Shown: positions 47,292 to 61,656, counted from the stretch's first letter. The stretch is DNA of 64,000 nt from Deinococcus metalli (GCF_014201805.1 NZ_JACHFK010000001.1:62001-126000), one strand, 5' to 3'. Notes: generated from the letters alone by a model not told the origin. A program made the numbers and translations.

Positions 47292-47900
47292 TCAGGTGGG
47301 GGTGGCGCGCAGCGTGACCAGCAGGCCCGCCAGGCGGCGTTCCAGGACGTCCACGGTGAAGCCGGCCTCCCGCAGCAGGCGGGGAGTCGGGCGGTTGGCA
47401 TGACAGCCGACGACGTGCTCGAACAGTGGATCGATGCCGTCTGACAGCAGGCCGAGCCAGGCCTGCGGGGGCCGCACGTGTTCCAGGGCCAGCAGGTGTC
47501 CGCCGGGGCGCAGCACCCGCCGCACCTCGCCGAACAGGTGGGCCGGGTCGGGAATGCCGCACAGGCCCAGCGAGGACGTCACCGTGTCGAAGCTCGCCGC
47601 CTCGAAGGGCAGGGTCTGGTAGTCGTGCTGGACCAGCCGTACGGGAAACGGCAGGTTCGCTGTTCTGGCCTGCGCCCGCGCCAGCATTTCTCCGCTGATC
47701 TCCAGGGCGGTGAGGCTCCGCAGTGTGCCCGGATAGTGGGCGAAGGTCGCGCCGGTGCCCACCCCGAGTTCCAGGACGTCGCCGGACGCGTGCACGAACA
47801 GCGCGGCGCGCAGGGCGTCCAGCCGGCGCGAGGCCGTCCGGGCGTCATAGGTGGCTGCCTGGCGGTCGTACAGACGCTGCACGTGCCGGGCGCTCGCCAT
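47292..47900 (-). CDS. Class I SAM-dependent methyltransferase (UbiE-like)
   Basis: The 202-residue methyltransferase has motif I DVLELGVGTGATFAHYPG, motif II TALEISGEMLARAQAR, and a post-I segment RRVLRPGGHLLALEHVRPP typical of the Methyltransf_11/UbiE group. It resembles small-molecule or quinone methyltransferases; the substrate is unknown. ATG at 47900 follows lepA by 14 nt on the same strand with AGGGAG upstream, so it is probably a second gene of the lepA transcript. Confidence 0.88.
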   Translation of the reverse strand: MASARHVQRLYDRQAATYDARTASRRLDALRAALFVHASGDVLELGVGTGATFAHYPGTLRSLTALEISGEMLARAQARTANLPFPVRLVQHDYQTLPFEAASFDTVTSSLGLCGIPDPAHLFGEVRRVLRPGGHLLALEHVRPPQAWLGLLSDGIDPLFEHVVGCHANRPTPRLLREAGFTVDVLERRLAGLLVTLRATPT

Positions 47901-47914
47901 GTCTACCGTGCTCC

Positions 47915-49717
<1,803 letters not shown>

Positions 49718-49724
49718 GCCCCGC

Positions 49725-49730
49725 AGTCTA
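49725..49730 (-). promoter_or_regulatory. -10 box TAGACT, leaderless start of lepA
   Basis: TAGACT is separated by 7 nt from the GTG at 49717. It decides between two in-frame GTG starts. Confidence 0.55.
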
Positions 49731-49815
49731 ACGGGCACCCGCCGGGCAGGGCGGATGCCGCTGACGTTTGCCCCGGCAGGCCACCCGGCGGATGTCCGCC
49801 GCCGGGCGAGCCGTC

Positions 49816-49821
49816 TACGCT
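49816..49821 (+). promoter_or_regulatory. -10 box TACGCT, leaderless start of GNAT gene
   Basis: TACGCT ends 6 nt before the ATG at 49828. Confidence 0.55.
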
Positions 49822-49827
49822 GGCGGC

Positions 49828-50634
49828 ATGACCCGCTCGCTGGCCTACTTCACCGACGTCGCCCTGCGCCGCCACGAGGGCAGCGTCACCACCCGCGAGG
49901 GCGACGTGACGGTGGTCCGCTCGCCGCAGAACCCCACGTTCTGGTGGGGCAACTTCCTGCTGATGCCGGCGCCGCCCGTGCCCGGCGACCTGGCGCGCTG
50001 GGAGGCGCTGTTCGCCCGCCACCACCCGGGCGCCGCGCACCGCGCGTTCGGCGTGGACACGGGCGGCGCCGACGCGGGCGACGCGGCGCCCTTCGTGGAC
50101 GCTGGCTATCACGTGCTGCGCGATACCGTCCTCACGGCGGAGCGCACCCATCCGCCCCGGCGCGTGACCACCGACGCCACGTTCCGCCCGCTGCTCTCCG
50201 ACGCGGACTGGGCCGGCGCCCTGACCCTCCGGATGGCCGTGAACGCCGCCGACCCGGACGGCCACGAGGAGAGCGGGTACGCCGAGTTCTCCCGCCGCAA
50301 GCTCGCGTCGTACCGCCGGGCGCAGGAAGCCGGTCACGGCGCGTACTTCGGCGCCTTCGACGACGGCGCGGTGCTGTCGGGCCTGGGCATCTTCGATGCA
50401 GGCGAGGGCGTGGCCCGCTACCAGAGCGTCGAGACGCATCCGGACGCGCGCTCGCGGGGGCTGGCGGGCACGCTGGTGCACACGGCCGGCGGGTGGGCGC
50501 GCGAGCATCTGGGCGCCCGCACGCTGGTGATCGTGGCGGACCCTGAGTACCACGCGCAGGCGCTGTACGAGCGCGTGGGCTTCACGCCGACCGAGGTGCA
50601 GCTCGGATTCCAGAAGCGCCCAGCCACGGACTAG
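49828..50634 (+). CDS. GNAT-family acetyltransferase with long N-terminal region
   Basis: The 268-residue protein has a C-terminal GNAT core with [20 protein letters not shown] as the acetyl-CoA loop and [20 protein letters not shown] as the final strands. The N-terminal ~120 residues ([19 protein letters not shown]) may be a degenerate second GNAT fold, as in tandem acetyltransferases. The substrate is unknown. The stop codon overlaps the convergent MOSC gene's stop region by four bases. Confidence 0.87.
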   Translation: MTRSLAYFTDVALRRHEGSVTTREGDVTVVRSPQNPTFWWGNFLLMPAPPVPGDLARWEALFARHHPGAAHRAFGVDTGGADAGDAAPFVDAGYHVLRDTVLTAERTHPPRRVTTDATFRPLLSDADWAGALTLRMAVNAADPDGHEESGYAEFSRRKLASYRRAQEAGHGAYFGAFDDGAVLSGLGIFDAGEGVARYQSVETHPDARSRGLAGTLVHTAGGWAREHLGARTLVIVADPEYHAQALYERVGFTPTEVQLGFQKRPATD

Positions 50635-51173
50635 ACGCGCCGGAGGGCCTCGTGCGGTTCCGGCGGGAGGACCACGCGGAGGTCGTCGCCGGGCCGCACC
50701 TCGCCGCCCGTCACGACCACCGCCATGATGCCGGCCCGCAGCACCGGCTGACCGGCGTCGTCCACGCCCAGCACGGCCCGCAGCAGGCCCGGCCGGAAGG
50801 CGTCGATCTGCGCGCAGGGATTGCGCAGGCCCGTGACCTCGACCACCGCGTGCGCCCCCAGGTGCAGCCGGGTGCCGCGCGGCACCGCCAGCAGGTCGAT
50901 GCCGCGCGTGGTCACGTTCTCGCCCAGATCGGCGGGCGCGACCGCGAAGCCCTGCGCGGCCACCTCGTCCAGCAGTTCCGCGTGGATCAGGTGGAGTTGC
51001 CGCAGGTTCGGCTGCGTGGGGTCGGCCCGCACGCGCGAGCGGTGCTGCACGGTCACGCCCGCGTGCGCGTCGCCCTCCACGCCCAGGCCGGCCAGCAGGC
51101 GGATCGCGGGCCGGGGCTGCTTGGAAAAGCGGTGCGTGCCGTCCGAGGCCACACCGATCACGGTCGCGCTCAT
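50631..51173 (-). CDS. MOSC-domain protein
   Basis: The 180-residue protein has a beta-barrel MOSC (molybdenum cofactor sulfurase C-terminal) domain. Evidence: GLGVEGDAHAGVTVQHRSRV, RQLHLIHAELLDEVAAQG, ADLGENVTTRGIDLLAVPRG and the conserved cysteine in GLRNPCAQIDAFRPGLL, expected to carry or transfer sulfur near a pterin. YiiM-type homologues take part in detoxifying N-hydroxylated compounds with Moco. ATG at 51173 overlaps the rnhB stop (ATGA). Confidence 0.92.
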   Translation of the reverse strand: MSATVIGVASDGTHRFSKQPRPAIRLLAGLGVEGDAHAGVTVQHRSRVRADPTQPNLRQLHLIHAELLDEVAAQGFAVAPADLGENVTTRGIDLLAVPRGTRLHLGAHAVVEVTGLRNPCAQIDAFRPGLLRAVLGVDDAGQPVLRAGIMAVVVTGGEVRPGDDLRVVLPPEPHEALRRV

Positions 51174-51838
51174 GCGGTCTCCTCCTGTCCAGGCGACGTG
51201 GCGAAGAGGGGAGAGGGCGGGTCCAGCCGCGCCCGGATCGGTGCGAACGACCGGCGGTGCACGGCGCTCACGCCCTGGGCGTCCAGCGCCGCGCGGTGCG
51301 CCGGGGCACCGTAGCCCTTGTGCGCCGCGAGGCCGTAGCCGGGGTGCGCCGCGTCCAGCTCCAGCATGATCCGGTCGCGTTCGGTCTTGGCGAGCACGCT
51401 GGCCGCCGCCACGCTGTAACTCAGGGCGTCGGCCTTCGGCGGAGCGCTGATCGGGACGTCCACGCGCAGCTTCAGGTAGTCCGTGACCAGCGCCTGCGGC
51501 CGGGGCTCCAGCCGGGCCAGCGCCCGCAGCGCCGCCGCGTGCGTCGCGCCCAGGATGTTTTTCTCGTCGATCTCGTCCGGCCACGCGTGCTCGACCGCCC
51601 ACGCGAGCGCCACCCGCCTCACCTCGGCCGCGACGTCCTCCCGCTGCGCCGCCGTGAGCTGCTTGCTGTCCCGGAAGGGGTATTCCAGCGCGGTGCCCGG
51701 CAGGATCACCGCCGCGACGGTCACCGGCCCGGCCCACGCGCCGCGGCCCGCCTCGTCCACGCCTGCCACGCGGAAATACCCCCGGCGCCAGTGCTCGCGC
51801 TCAAAGGCCCAGTCGGGCGTGACGGCGGGCCGGGTCAT
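51170..51838 (-). CDS. rnhB: Ribonuclease HII
   Basis: The 222-residue endonuclease cleaves RNA in RNA-DNA hybrids and removes single ribonucleotides. Acidic active site in RVAGVDEAGRGAWAGPVTVA (DEAGRG motif), SAPPKADALSYSVAAASVLA with the catalytic Asp, and GLAAHKGYGAPAHRAAL are diagnostic. Leaderless: TACCGT 6 nt before ATG at 51838. It is coupled to the MOSC gene. Confidence 0.97.
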   Translation of the reverse strand: MTRPAVTPDWAFEREHWRRGYFRVAGVDEAGRGAWAGPVTVAAVILPGTALEYPFRDSKQLTAAQREDVAAEVRRVALAWAVEHAWPDEIDEKNILGATHAAALRALARLEPRPQALVTDYLKLRVDVPISAPPKADALSYSVAAASVLAKTERDRIMLELDAAHPGYGLAAHKGYGAPAHRAALDAQGVSAVHRRSFAPIRARLDPPSPLFATSPGQEETA

Positions 51839-51844
51839 GGAGTG

Positions 51845-51850
51845 ACGGTA
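51845..51850 (-). promoter_or_regulatory. Extended -10 box TGC-TACCGT, leaderless start of rnhB
   Basis: TACCGT is separated by 6 nt from the ATG at 51838. Confidence 0.55.
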
Positions 51851-51893
51851 GCAGAGGCGAGGCCGCCGTGCGCGACGGAGCGGCGCAAAGTAA

Positions 51894-51913
51894 GCCCCGC
51901 CTTACAGCGGGGC
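51894..51913. repeat. Hairpin in rnhB / RsmC-like divergent intergenic region
   Basis: A 7-bp perfect stem GCCCCGC / GCGGGGC with loop CTTACA; an alternative pairing GTAAG / CTTAC overlaps it. The 240-bp interval also holds an AT-rich patch near 51995-52015 that may contain the plus-strand promoter. Nothing else is recognised. Confidence 0.4.
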
Positions 51914-52080
51914 GGTGGAACTGGCATCACTCGGCCAGCTGGATTGTGAGACACCCGCAGTATGGGGGGCCGACGTGCGCCCTCCGTGTGAAACGATTTA
52001 GATGGTATTGATGGAACGCCGGCCGGGTGATCCCGGCGGTGCCGGCGTGGCCCGGGGCGCGGTGTGATAGACGGTGGGGC

Positions 52081-53274
<1,194 letters not shown>

Positions 53275-53303
53275 GGCCCGGCGGCGTCCGGGAACTCCGG
53301 GCC
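53275..53303 (+). terminator. Terminator-like hairpin after RsmC-like gene
   Basis: GGCCCGG / CCGGGCC, 7-bp stem, followed by GCTGTTCCTCG. Confidence 0.4.
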
Positions 53304-53393
53304 GCTGTTCCTCGTATCTTTCTGATCCCCCGGACGGCCCCCGAGTGCCCCGCGCACTGTGCGCCCTATCCGGGCGGAGAGGAGCGCGTTTGC

Positions 53394-53399
53394 TACACT
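53394..53399 (+). promoter_or_regulatory. Extended -10 box TGC-TACACT for rpoD
   Basis: TACACT with an upstream TG and no clear -35, about 84 nt before the rpoD ATG. This leaves a true leader with a CAGGAGG site, unlike the leaderless genes. Confidence 0.5.
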
Positions 53400-53482
53400 G
53401 ACGCGTTCCGGTGCCCGGCGTGTCCCACCGCCGGACGAGACCGCTCCACCACACGCAGTTCATGCCCGACCCAGGAGGCCGC

Positions 53483-55030
<1,548 letters not shown>

Positions 55031-55040
55031 TCGTCACCCG

Positions 55041-55073
55041 ACACCGCCCCGCGCGTTCCAGCCGGGGCGGTGT
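55041..55073 (+). terminator. Terminator after rpoD
   Basis: A 10-bp perfect stem ACACCGCCCC / GGGGCGGTGT with a 13-nt loop, followed by TCGTGTG. Confidence 0.75.
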
Positions 55074-55149
55074 TCGTGTGGCACACCCCCGAACGCTCAC
55101 GGGTCCGCCGCCGTATCCTGACCGGCATGACCCCGCCCGGAGCCCTCCC

Positions 55150-56595
55150 GTGACCGTCCCGGCGGTCCGGGCCGGCCCCGAGACGCCGGACACCGCGGGC
55201 TGGCGCGCCTACGGACTGGCCCTGCTGCCCCTGTCGCTCGCGGGGCTGCTGCCGCCGGCGCAGGTGGCGCTGCTGTGCGGCGTGTACGCGCTGGGCGTGC
55301 GCTGGCCCGAGTGGGTCCAGGGCCGGCTGCTGCTGGGCGTGTTGGCCGTCGCGGGGGGCGCGCTGCTGGCCGCGCCGGGCGCGCTGTCCGGCCCCTCTGA
55401 GGGCGTGATCCGCCTGGCAACGTCCACGCTGCTGGGGCTGCTGGCGGTCTCGCTGCTGCACGTGGGCGCCAGCCGGCTGGAGTCCGGGCACCGCTCGGGG
55501 CTGCTGGCGCCGCTGGGGCTGGGGCTGCTCGCGCCGCAGGCGCTGCTGCTCCCCGCCCTGGTGGGCGGCGCGCTCGCCCGCCGGGCCGACGACGACCGCC
55601 CGGCCGCGTGGCACGTCGCGCCGGGGCCGGCCGCGTGGCGGTGGCCGCTGGCGGTCGCCGTGGTCCTGACCGCCGTGCTGGCGCTGCTCCCACGCGGGCC
55701 GTCGCTGTGGGACACGCTGGTGCGGCCAGGCGCGACGGCGCTCGCGGGCGGCCCGGCCCGGCCCCAGGACCCGCTCCCGCCGTCCCCCGAGCGTCCGCCC
55801 ACCACCCTGAAAACCGGCGTGACCGGCCCGCCCATCCTCCTGACGCTGAACCGGCCGGTCCTGCCGCTGGAACTCATCCTGATCGCGGGCGTAGTGCTGG
55901 GCGCGTCGATCCTGTGGCGCGCCCGGCCGCGTGCCGGCGGCGTGCCCCCCACGCTGGTCGAGCGGCTGATGGCGCTGGGCCTGATCGTGGGCGGAGTGGT
56001 GGGCCTCGCGTCGGCCGTGCTGCTGTCCCGGTCGCCGGACGGCGGGGGGGCTGGATCTGCGGCGCGCTCCAGCGAGGAGATGACGGGCGGCCTGCTGACC
56101 CGCGCACCCTCCTTCGACGCGCCGGTCCGGACCTTCGATTTCAGCGGCGTGGTGAACGTCGCGGTGGCGCTGAGTGTGCTGCTGCTCGCGGGCCTGACCC
56201 TGGCCGCGTTCCTGGCACGCCGGGCCGAGCCCGACCCGGAGCCGCTGGGCCTCGACCACCCGGACGACGACGTGCCCGCCACGCCCGGCGTGCCCGCGCC
56301 GCCGCTGCACCGCGTGCGCCGGGCGTGGCGCGCGGCGGAGGCGGCGCTGGACGCCACCGGCCGCCCCCGGCTGCCCGCCGAGTCGCCGCTGGCGTACGCG
56401 GCCCGCCTCGGCCGGGACACGCCGCTGCTGAGCGCGCCGCTGGCCGCCCTGGCGCGCGTGTACGCCCCCGTGCGCTACGGTGCGCAGGTCACGGACGCGG
56501 GCGCCGGCACCGCCGAACGCGCCCTGACGGAACTGCGCGTGATGATTCCCACCCTGCCCCCACCCCGCCCCCCGGACGCCAGAGGACACCCATGA
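55150..56595 (+). CDS. Multi-pass membrane protein with C-terminal DUF4129-like domain
   Basis: The 481-residue protein has about ten hydrophobic segments across residues 20-350, then a cytoplasmic C-terminal region where PAESPLAYAARLGRDTPLLS and ALARVYAPVRYGA match DUF4129, the domain found with transglutaminase-like proteins. GTG at 55150 is chosen after an in-frame shadow start at 55078. Its stop overlaps the MoxR start (ATGA). The DUF4129-MoxR-DUF58 arrangement is widespread and linked to stress tolerance or envelope protein assembly, mechanism unknown. Confidence 0.85.
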   Translation: MTVPAVRAGPETPDTAGWRAYGLALLPLSLAGLLPPAQVALLCGVYALGVRWPEWVQGRLLLGVLAVAGGALLAAPGALSGPSEGVIRLATSTLLGLLAVSLLHVGASRLESGHRSGLLAPLGLGLLAPQALLLPALVGGALARRADDDRPAAWHVAPGPAAWRWPLAVAVVLTAVLALLPRGPSLWDTLVRPGATALAGGPARPQDPLPPSPERPPTTLKTGVTGPPILLTLNRPVLPLELILIAGVVLGASILWRARPRAGGVPPTLVERLMALGLIVGGVVGLASAVLLSRSPDGGGAGSAARSSEEMTGGLLTRAPSFDAPVRTFDFSGVVNVAVALSVLLLAGLTLAAFLARRAEPDPEPLGLDHPDDDVPATPGVPAPPLHRVRRAWRAAEAALDATGRPRLPAESPLAYAARLGRDTPLLSAPLAALARVYAPVRYGAQVTDAGAGTAERALTELRVMIPTLPPPRPPDARGHP

Positions 56596-57593
56596 CCACT
56601 CCCCGCCCCGAACCGGGCCGCCCGGCCCCGCCCTTCGCCGCCCGCGTGCTGGACAACGTTGCCCGTGTGCTGGTCGGCAAGGAGGACGTGACCCGGCTGT
56701 GCCTGGCCGGCGTGCTGGCCGGCGGCCACCTGCTGCTCGAGGACGCGCCCGGGACCGGCAAGACCATGCTGGCCCGCGCGCTGGCGCGCAGCCTGGGCCT
56801 GGACTTCGCGCGCGTGCAGTTCACGCCGGACCTGCTGCCCAGCGACGTGACCGGTGTCAGCGTGTACCGGCCCGCCACGGGCGAGTTCGAGTTCGTGCCC
56901 GGCCCGATCTTCACCGGCGTGCTGCTGGCCGACGAGATCAACCGCGCCACGCCGCGCACGCAGTCCGCGCTGCTGGAGGCGATGGGCGAGGGGCAGGTCA
57001 CGGAGTCCGGCGTGACCCGCACCCTGCGCGCGCCGTTCGTGGTAATCGCCACCCAGAACCCCATCGAGCACGAGGGCACGTACCGCCTGCCCGAGGCGCA
57101 GCTCGACCGCTTTCTGCTGCGGACCAGCGTGGGCTACCCCACCCCCGAGGAGGAGGTGCGGATGCTCGCGCGGCTGCGCGCGGCCCACCCGATCACCACC
57201 CTGGAGGCGGTCGCCACGCCCGCCGAGCTGCTGGACGCCCAGGACCACGTGCGGGACGTGCACGTCGCCAGCGACCTGCAGTGGTATGTGTCGTCGCTGT
57301 GCGCCCGCACGCGCCGGCACCCGATGGTGGTGCTGGGCGCCGGGCCGCGCGCCAGCCTAGCCCTGCAGGGCGTCGCGCAGGCGCTGGCGTGGCTGGACGG
57401 CCGGACCTTCGTCACGCCGGACGACGTGCAGCTCGCCGCGCCGGCCGTGCTCGCGCACCGCCTGACCCTCAAGATCGAGGCGCGACTCCAGGGCACCCCG
57501 CCGGAAACCGTGGTGACCGAGGTGCTGCGCGCCGTGCCGGTGCCGGTCGAGGACGGCGTGGCCGCCGGCACCCCCGGCCCGGCCGGTCCGTGA
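56592..57593 (+). CDS. MoxR-family AAA+ ATPase
   Basis: The 333-residue AAA+ ATPase has Walker A LLEDAPGTGKTMLARALA, Walker B VLLADEINRATPRTQSALLE, sensor 1 FVVIATQNPIEHEGTYRLPE, and RASLALQGVAQALAWL. MoxR ATPases work as chaperones with VWA or DUF58 partners, inserting metals or assembling complexes. It is tightly coupled on both sides (ATGA with DUF4129, GTGA with DUF58), so it acts with these two membrane proteins. Confidence 0.95.
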   Translation: MTTPRPEPGRPAPPFAARVLDNVARVLVGKEDVTRLCLAGVLAGGHLLLEDAPGTGKTMLARALARSLGLDFARVQFTPDLLPSDVTGVSVYRPATGEFEFVPGPIFTGVLLADEINRATPRTQSALLEAMGEGQVTESGVTRTLRAPFVVIATQNPIEHEGTYRLPEAQLDRFLLRTSVGYPTPEEEVRMLARLRAAHPITTLEAVATPAELLDAQDHVRDVHVASDLQWYVSSLCARTRRHPMVVLGAGPRASLALQGVAQALAWLDGRTFVTPDDVQLAAPAVLAHRLTLKIEARLQGTPPETVVTEVLRAVPVPVEDGVAAGTPGPAGP

Positions 57594-58702
57594 GCGCGCT
57601 GCTGGTCTGGCTGGTCGTCATTGCCCTTCTGACCGCGCTGCTGTGGCTGGCGTACAGCGTGCCGCCCGCCGTGACCCTCAGCCGCGACCTGCCGGACCGC
57701 GCGTTCCAGGGGACCCGCACGCCGCTGGGCGTGCGGGTCGAGCTGCACAGCCGGCTGCCGCTGCGCTTCGCGCTGGACGACCCCACGCCGCGCGCGGTCG
57801 TGCCGGACGTGCCTGTCACGCTGGTCGGCGCGGGCATGGGCACGGTCGCCGTGGACTTCCACACGACCCTGGACCTGAACCGCCGGGGCGTGCACGCGTG
57901 GCCCGGCGCCACGCTGCGCTGGGCCGATCCGCTGGGCCTGTTCTGGCGCGCCGTGCCGGTGCCGGCCCCGCAGGGCCTGCTGGTGTACCCCGGCACGCAC
58001 GGCCTGGTGCTGCCGGAACTGCTGCGGCCCCTGCTCAGCGAGGGCGGCCTGAGCCGCCGCCTGGGCCTGGACGATCCCCTCAGCCTGCGCGGCGTGCGCG
58101 AGTATGTCAGCGGCGATCCGCCGGGCCGGGTGCACTGGAGACTCAGCGCCCGCACGGGCACCCTGACTGTGCGCGACCCCGAGCGGACCGCCGCGAGTTC
58201 CGTGGCCATCTACGTGGACACCGGCGCGGGCACCGACGTGTACCTGGAGAGCGCCGTGCGCCTCGCCGCGAGCCTGGTGCAGGAAGCGCTCGGCCTGACG
58301 CTGCCGGTGTCGGTCGCGTTGCCCGGGAGCGCGTCTCCGGCCGGCACCACCGGCGAGGCGGTGCAGGGCGCGCTGCGGCTCCTGGCGCGCGCCGCCCTGA
58401 ATCCCGGCGATCCGGCCGTTCCGCCCACCCGCACCGGCGGCAACCTCTTCATCCTGACCGCCCGGCCCCGCCCCGCTCTGATCGAGCAGGCGATGCGGGC
58501 ACGGGCGCACGCGAGCCGCGTGGTGATCGTCGCGCTGCCCGAGGGCTTCTACCTGGAGCCTGGCGAGACGCCCCGGCGCCAGTGGTCGGGGCTGCCGGAC
58601 GTGGTGCGCGACCTGGAGCGCCAGGCGGGGGCGCTGGCCGGGGCGGGCATCCTGGTGTACATCCTGCGCGGCAACCAGAGTGTCCTGAAACTGGGCGCGT
58701 GA
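57590..58702 (+). CDS. DUF58-domain membrane protein
   Basis: The 370-residue protein has one N-terminal membrane helix (ALLVWLVVIALLTALLWLA) and an immunoglobulin-like beta region. The DUF58 motif LRGVREYVSGDPPGRVHWRL then SARTGTLTVRD comes next, followed by a VWA-like domain (SSVAIYVDTGAGTDVYLESA) that lacks a clear full MIDAS. GTG at 57590 overlaps the MoxR stop. It is a partner of MoxR; the metal- or substrate-binding role is inferred from family. Confidence 0.92.
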   Translation: MSALLVWLVVIALLTALLWLAYSVPPAVTLSRDLPDRAFQGTRTPLGVRVELHSRLPLRFALDDPTPRAVVPDVPVTLVGAGMGTVAVDFHTTLDLNRRGVHAWPGATLRWADPLGLFWRAVPVPAPQGLLVYPGTHGLVLPELLRPLLSEGGLSRRLGLDDPLSLRGVREYVSGDPPGRVHWRLSARTGTLTVRDPERTAASSVAIYVDTGAGTDVYLESAVRLAASLVQEALGLTLPVSVALPGSASPAGTTGEAVQGALRLLARAALNPGDPAVPPTRTGGNLFILTARPRPALIEQAMRARAHASRVVIVALPEGFYLEPGETPRRQWSGLPDVVRDLERQAGALAGAGILVYILRGNQSVLKLGA

Positions 58703-58746
58703 GTGACATGAAGGAAGCGCCCGCAGACGCGTCGGGAAGCCCCTGG

Positions 58747-58752
58747 TACCGT
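58747..58752 (+). promoter_or_regulatory. -10 box TACCGT, leaderless start of 77-residue gene
   Basis: TACCGT is followed after 6 nt by ATG at 58759. It decides this start over ATG at 58708. Confidence 0.5.
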
Positions 58753-58758
58753 GAACCC

Positions 58759-58992
58759 ATGACCCACGACGATGACAAGCGCCCCGCGGCCGATCAGGTC
58801 AGCAACGTCGATCTGCAGTTCATGGGCCGCACCGACCAGCAGGGAGAACTCGACGCGACGGTCGAGGCCGAGAGCAAGGCGCCCGGCGAGTTCCAGCAGC
58901 GCGGCCTGGACAAGCAGGACGAGGCTGTCGTGGAGACGATGGACGCCAGCGATCCGCCCAGCACGAACATGGGGCAGGACGAGAACCGCTAG
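58759..58992 (+). CDS. Small hydrophilic protein (hydrophilin-like)
   Basis: This 77-residue acidic, Gln/Asp/Glu-rich peptide has no hydrophobic segment (starts [20 protein letters not shown]). It is comparable in style to the two hydrophilic proteins at 9920-10577. ATG at 58759 has TACCGT 6 nt upstream. An ATG at 58708, which would overlap the DUF58 region, has no ribosome-binding site. The last four bases overlap the convergent glycosyltransferase-like gene. Function unknown; stress role is an inference. Confidence 0.7.
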   Translation: MTHDDDKRPAADQVSNVDLQFMGRTDQQGELDATVEAESKAPGEFQQRGLDKQDEAVVETMDASDPPSTNMGQDENR

Positions 58993-60224
58993 CCCGCGCG
59001 GGTGACGTCTCGGCCGGCCCGTCCCTCGGTGGCGAGCCGGCCGATCTCTGCCGCGATGACGGGCAGCGCGCCGGCCGGCCCGATCCGCTCCAGACCGGCG
59101 CGCGCGGCGCGCGCCCGCCGCCGGGCGTCCGTGAGGAGCGCGTGGACGTGATGCGCCACCGCGGCCGGATCGGCGGCCGTGAGCGTCAGGGCCGCGCCCA
59201 GCAGGCGCCCCTGGCGACGCGCGAAGCCCGGCGTGAACTGCGGGCCGCTGGTCGGGAAGGCCACGACCGGCACGCCCAGCCCGGCGAGCTGCTCGTTCGC
59301 GGTTCCCGCCGTGCCGACCGCCACGTCCGCCGCGCGGGCGACCGCGCCGAAGGCGCCGCGCAGCAGCCATACGCGCGCTCCATCGCCGTGCGCGCTCGCG
59401 GCCACGTTGTCGATCACGTTCAGGTTCCAGTCGCCGGGCAGCGTCACGCGGTCCCACGCGTGAGGCCACGCGACCAGCGCTTGCACGTCCGGCAGCCGGG
59501 CCGCCGCGCGCAGCATGACCGGCAGGCTGTCCTGGTGGTCGCCGCGCGAGCCCGGCAGCAGCGCCATCACCGGGCGGCCGTCCAGTTCGGGCAGCGGCCG
59601 TTCCGGGCGCGGCAGGACGTCCATCGCAAAGCTCCCGACGAAGCGCGCCGGTACGCTCCGCGCCGCGTAGTAGCGGGCGGTGTGGGCGTCGCGCACGAAC
59701 ACGGCGTCCGCGCGGCGGGCCAGCGCCAGCTCGTACTCCATGGGGCGGTTCGCGCCCAGGGCGTTCAGTTCCCGCAGCGCGCCCCGCACGCCCAGACCGT
59801 CCAGGTACTGGGCGCTCAGCAGCGGCTGCACGTGCACCAGCGCCGCGCCCGACCGCCGGGCGGCGAGGGTGCCCACCATCAGCGCGTAGGCGTCGCCCAC
59901 CACGACGACCGCGCCCGCACCCCGCGCGCCGCGCACGGCGTCCGTCCACTGGCCCAGCGAGTCCCGGATCAGCCCGGCCCGCAGGTCGGCACTCAGGTTG
60001 GCCACGCTGCCGAAGGGAAAGCCGCCGCTGGGCAGCTCCAGCACGCGGCCCACACAGCGCGCCCCTGGCACGTCTGTATACGCCCGGCCGTCCCCGACCA
60101 GCGGCGAAAATCGCAGATCCCAGCTGTCCCCCAGCAGGCCTGCGAGCCGGGCGCCGATCAGGTCCTCGGCCGTGCCGTTCGAGATCAGCAGGGCGGCGGG
60201 CGCGGGCGGGCGGGCGGCACTCAC
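58989..60224 (-). CDS. Lipid-A-disaccharide-synthase-related glycosyltransferase
   Basis: The 411-residue GT-B-fold protein recalls the LpxB-related group found in organisms without lipid A. Supporting segments: [20 protein letters not shown] at the start, [40 protein letters not shown] (nucleotide-sugar loop) and [20 protein letters not shown] at the C-terminal donor site. Deinococcus lacks LPS, so the acceptor must differ, perhaps a glycolipid. GTG at 60224 is chosen for TATGCT 6 nt upstream. Confidence 0.85.
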   Translation of the reverse strand: MSAARPPAPAALLISNGTAEDLIGARLAGLLGDSWDLRFSPLVGDGRAYTDVPGARCVGRVLELPSGGFPFGSVANLSADLRAGLIRDSLGQWTDAVRGARGAGAVVVVGDAYALMVGTLAARRSGAALVHVQPLLSAQYLDGLGVRGALRELNALGANRPMEYELALARRADAVFVRDAHTARYYAARSVPARFVGSFAMDVLPRPERPLPELDGRPVMALLPGSRGDHQDSLPVMLRAAARLPDVQALVAWPHAWDRVTLPGDWNLNVIDNVAASAHGDGARVWLLRGAFGAVARAADVAVGTAGTANEQLAGLGVPVVAFPTSGPQFTPGFARRQGRLLGAALTLTAADPAAVAHHVHALLTDARRRARAARAGLERIGPAGALPVIAAEIGRLATEGRAGRDVTRAG

Positions 60225-60230
60225 GCGGGC

Positions 60231-60236
60231 AGCATA
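60231..60236 (-). promoter_or_regulatory. -10 box TATGCT, leaderless start of the LpxB-related gene
   Basis: TATGCT is separated by 6 nt from the GTG at 60224, confirming that start over upstream in-frame ones. Confidence 0.6.
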
Positions 60237-60295
60237 GCGGTCACGCCGCGCCGGCCGCATCCGTGGTAGGAATGAAGCCGGCAGGACCACGGACC

Positions 60296-60718
60296 ATGAG
60301 CGACTTCGACGAACTCCAGGGCGTCATCCAGCGGCACGCCGAGCGGCGCCAGGCCGAGGTGCGCGCGTGCGAGACCTTTTTGCAGGCGCTGTACCACGCG
60401 CTGCGCAGCGCGAGCGGCCCTGGACTGCCGCTGAACAACGTCACGCTGGAATTCACGCCGGACCCCAGCGGACGCCTGCGGCCCACGCCGACCGGCGGTT
60501 TCCACGCCGCGTGGCTGCGGCTGGGCCTGTGCGAGGTGCTGGTGCGCGTCCGCCGCCTGGACGGCGCGTTCCAGGGCGAGTACGGCGAGGGCGGCGTGTT
60601 CCGGCTGGACAGCACCGGCGAGGACGACCTGCTGCGTCTGGCGCGGCGCATCCTGCGGGACGTGACCGCCACGTACGCCGGCGAGCACCACGACTCATCA
60701 CTCAGCCGCCTGAACTGA
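60296..60718 (+). CDS. Hypothetical protein
   Basis: The 140-residue soluble protein has no signal or membrane helix. The N-terminal ~45 residues are a charged helix ([20 protein letters not shown]), then a small alpha/beta unit with [20 protein letters not shown] and [20 protein letters not shown], ending in a basic helix. It has no recognised family. ATG at 60296 has CAGGA upstream; GTG 60263 and ATG 60272 are possible longer starts. It is convergent with the sugar-permease genes. Confidence 0.7.
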   Translation: MSDFDELQGVIQRHAERRQAEVRACETFLQALYHALRSASGPGLPLNNVTLEFTPDPSGRLRPTPTGGFHAAWLRLGLCEVLVRVRRLDGAFQGEYGEGGVFRLDSTGEDDLLRLARRILRDVTATYAGEHHDSSLSRLN

Positions 60719-60739
60719 GCGCGCCGCTCGGGCAGCGAA

Positions 60740-60772
60740 CAGGGCCGCCGTTCCAGTGGGACGGCGGCCCTG
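60740..60772. terminator. Bidirectional terminator between convergent genes
   Basis: A 12-bp perfect stem CAGGGCCGCCGT / ACGGCGGCCCTG with a 9-nt loop. Confidence 0.8.
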
Positions 60773-60794
60773 CGGTGATGGTGGTCCCGGCGCG

Positions 60795-61646
<852 letters not shown>

Positions 61647-61656
61647 GTCGTCCTCC

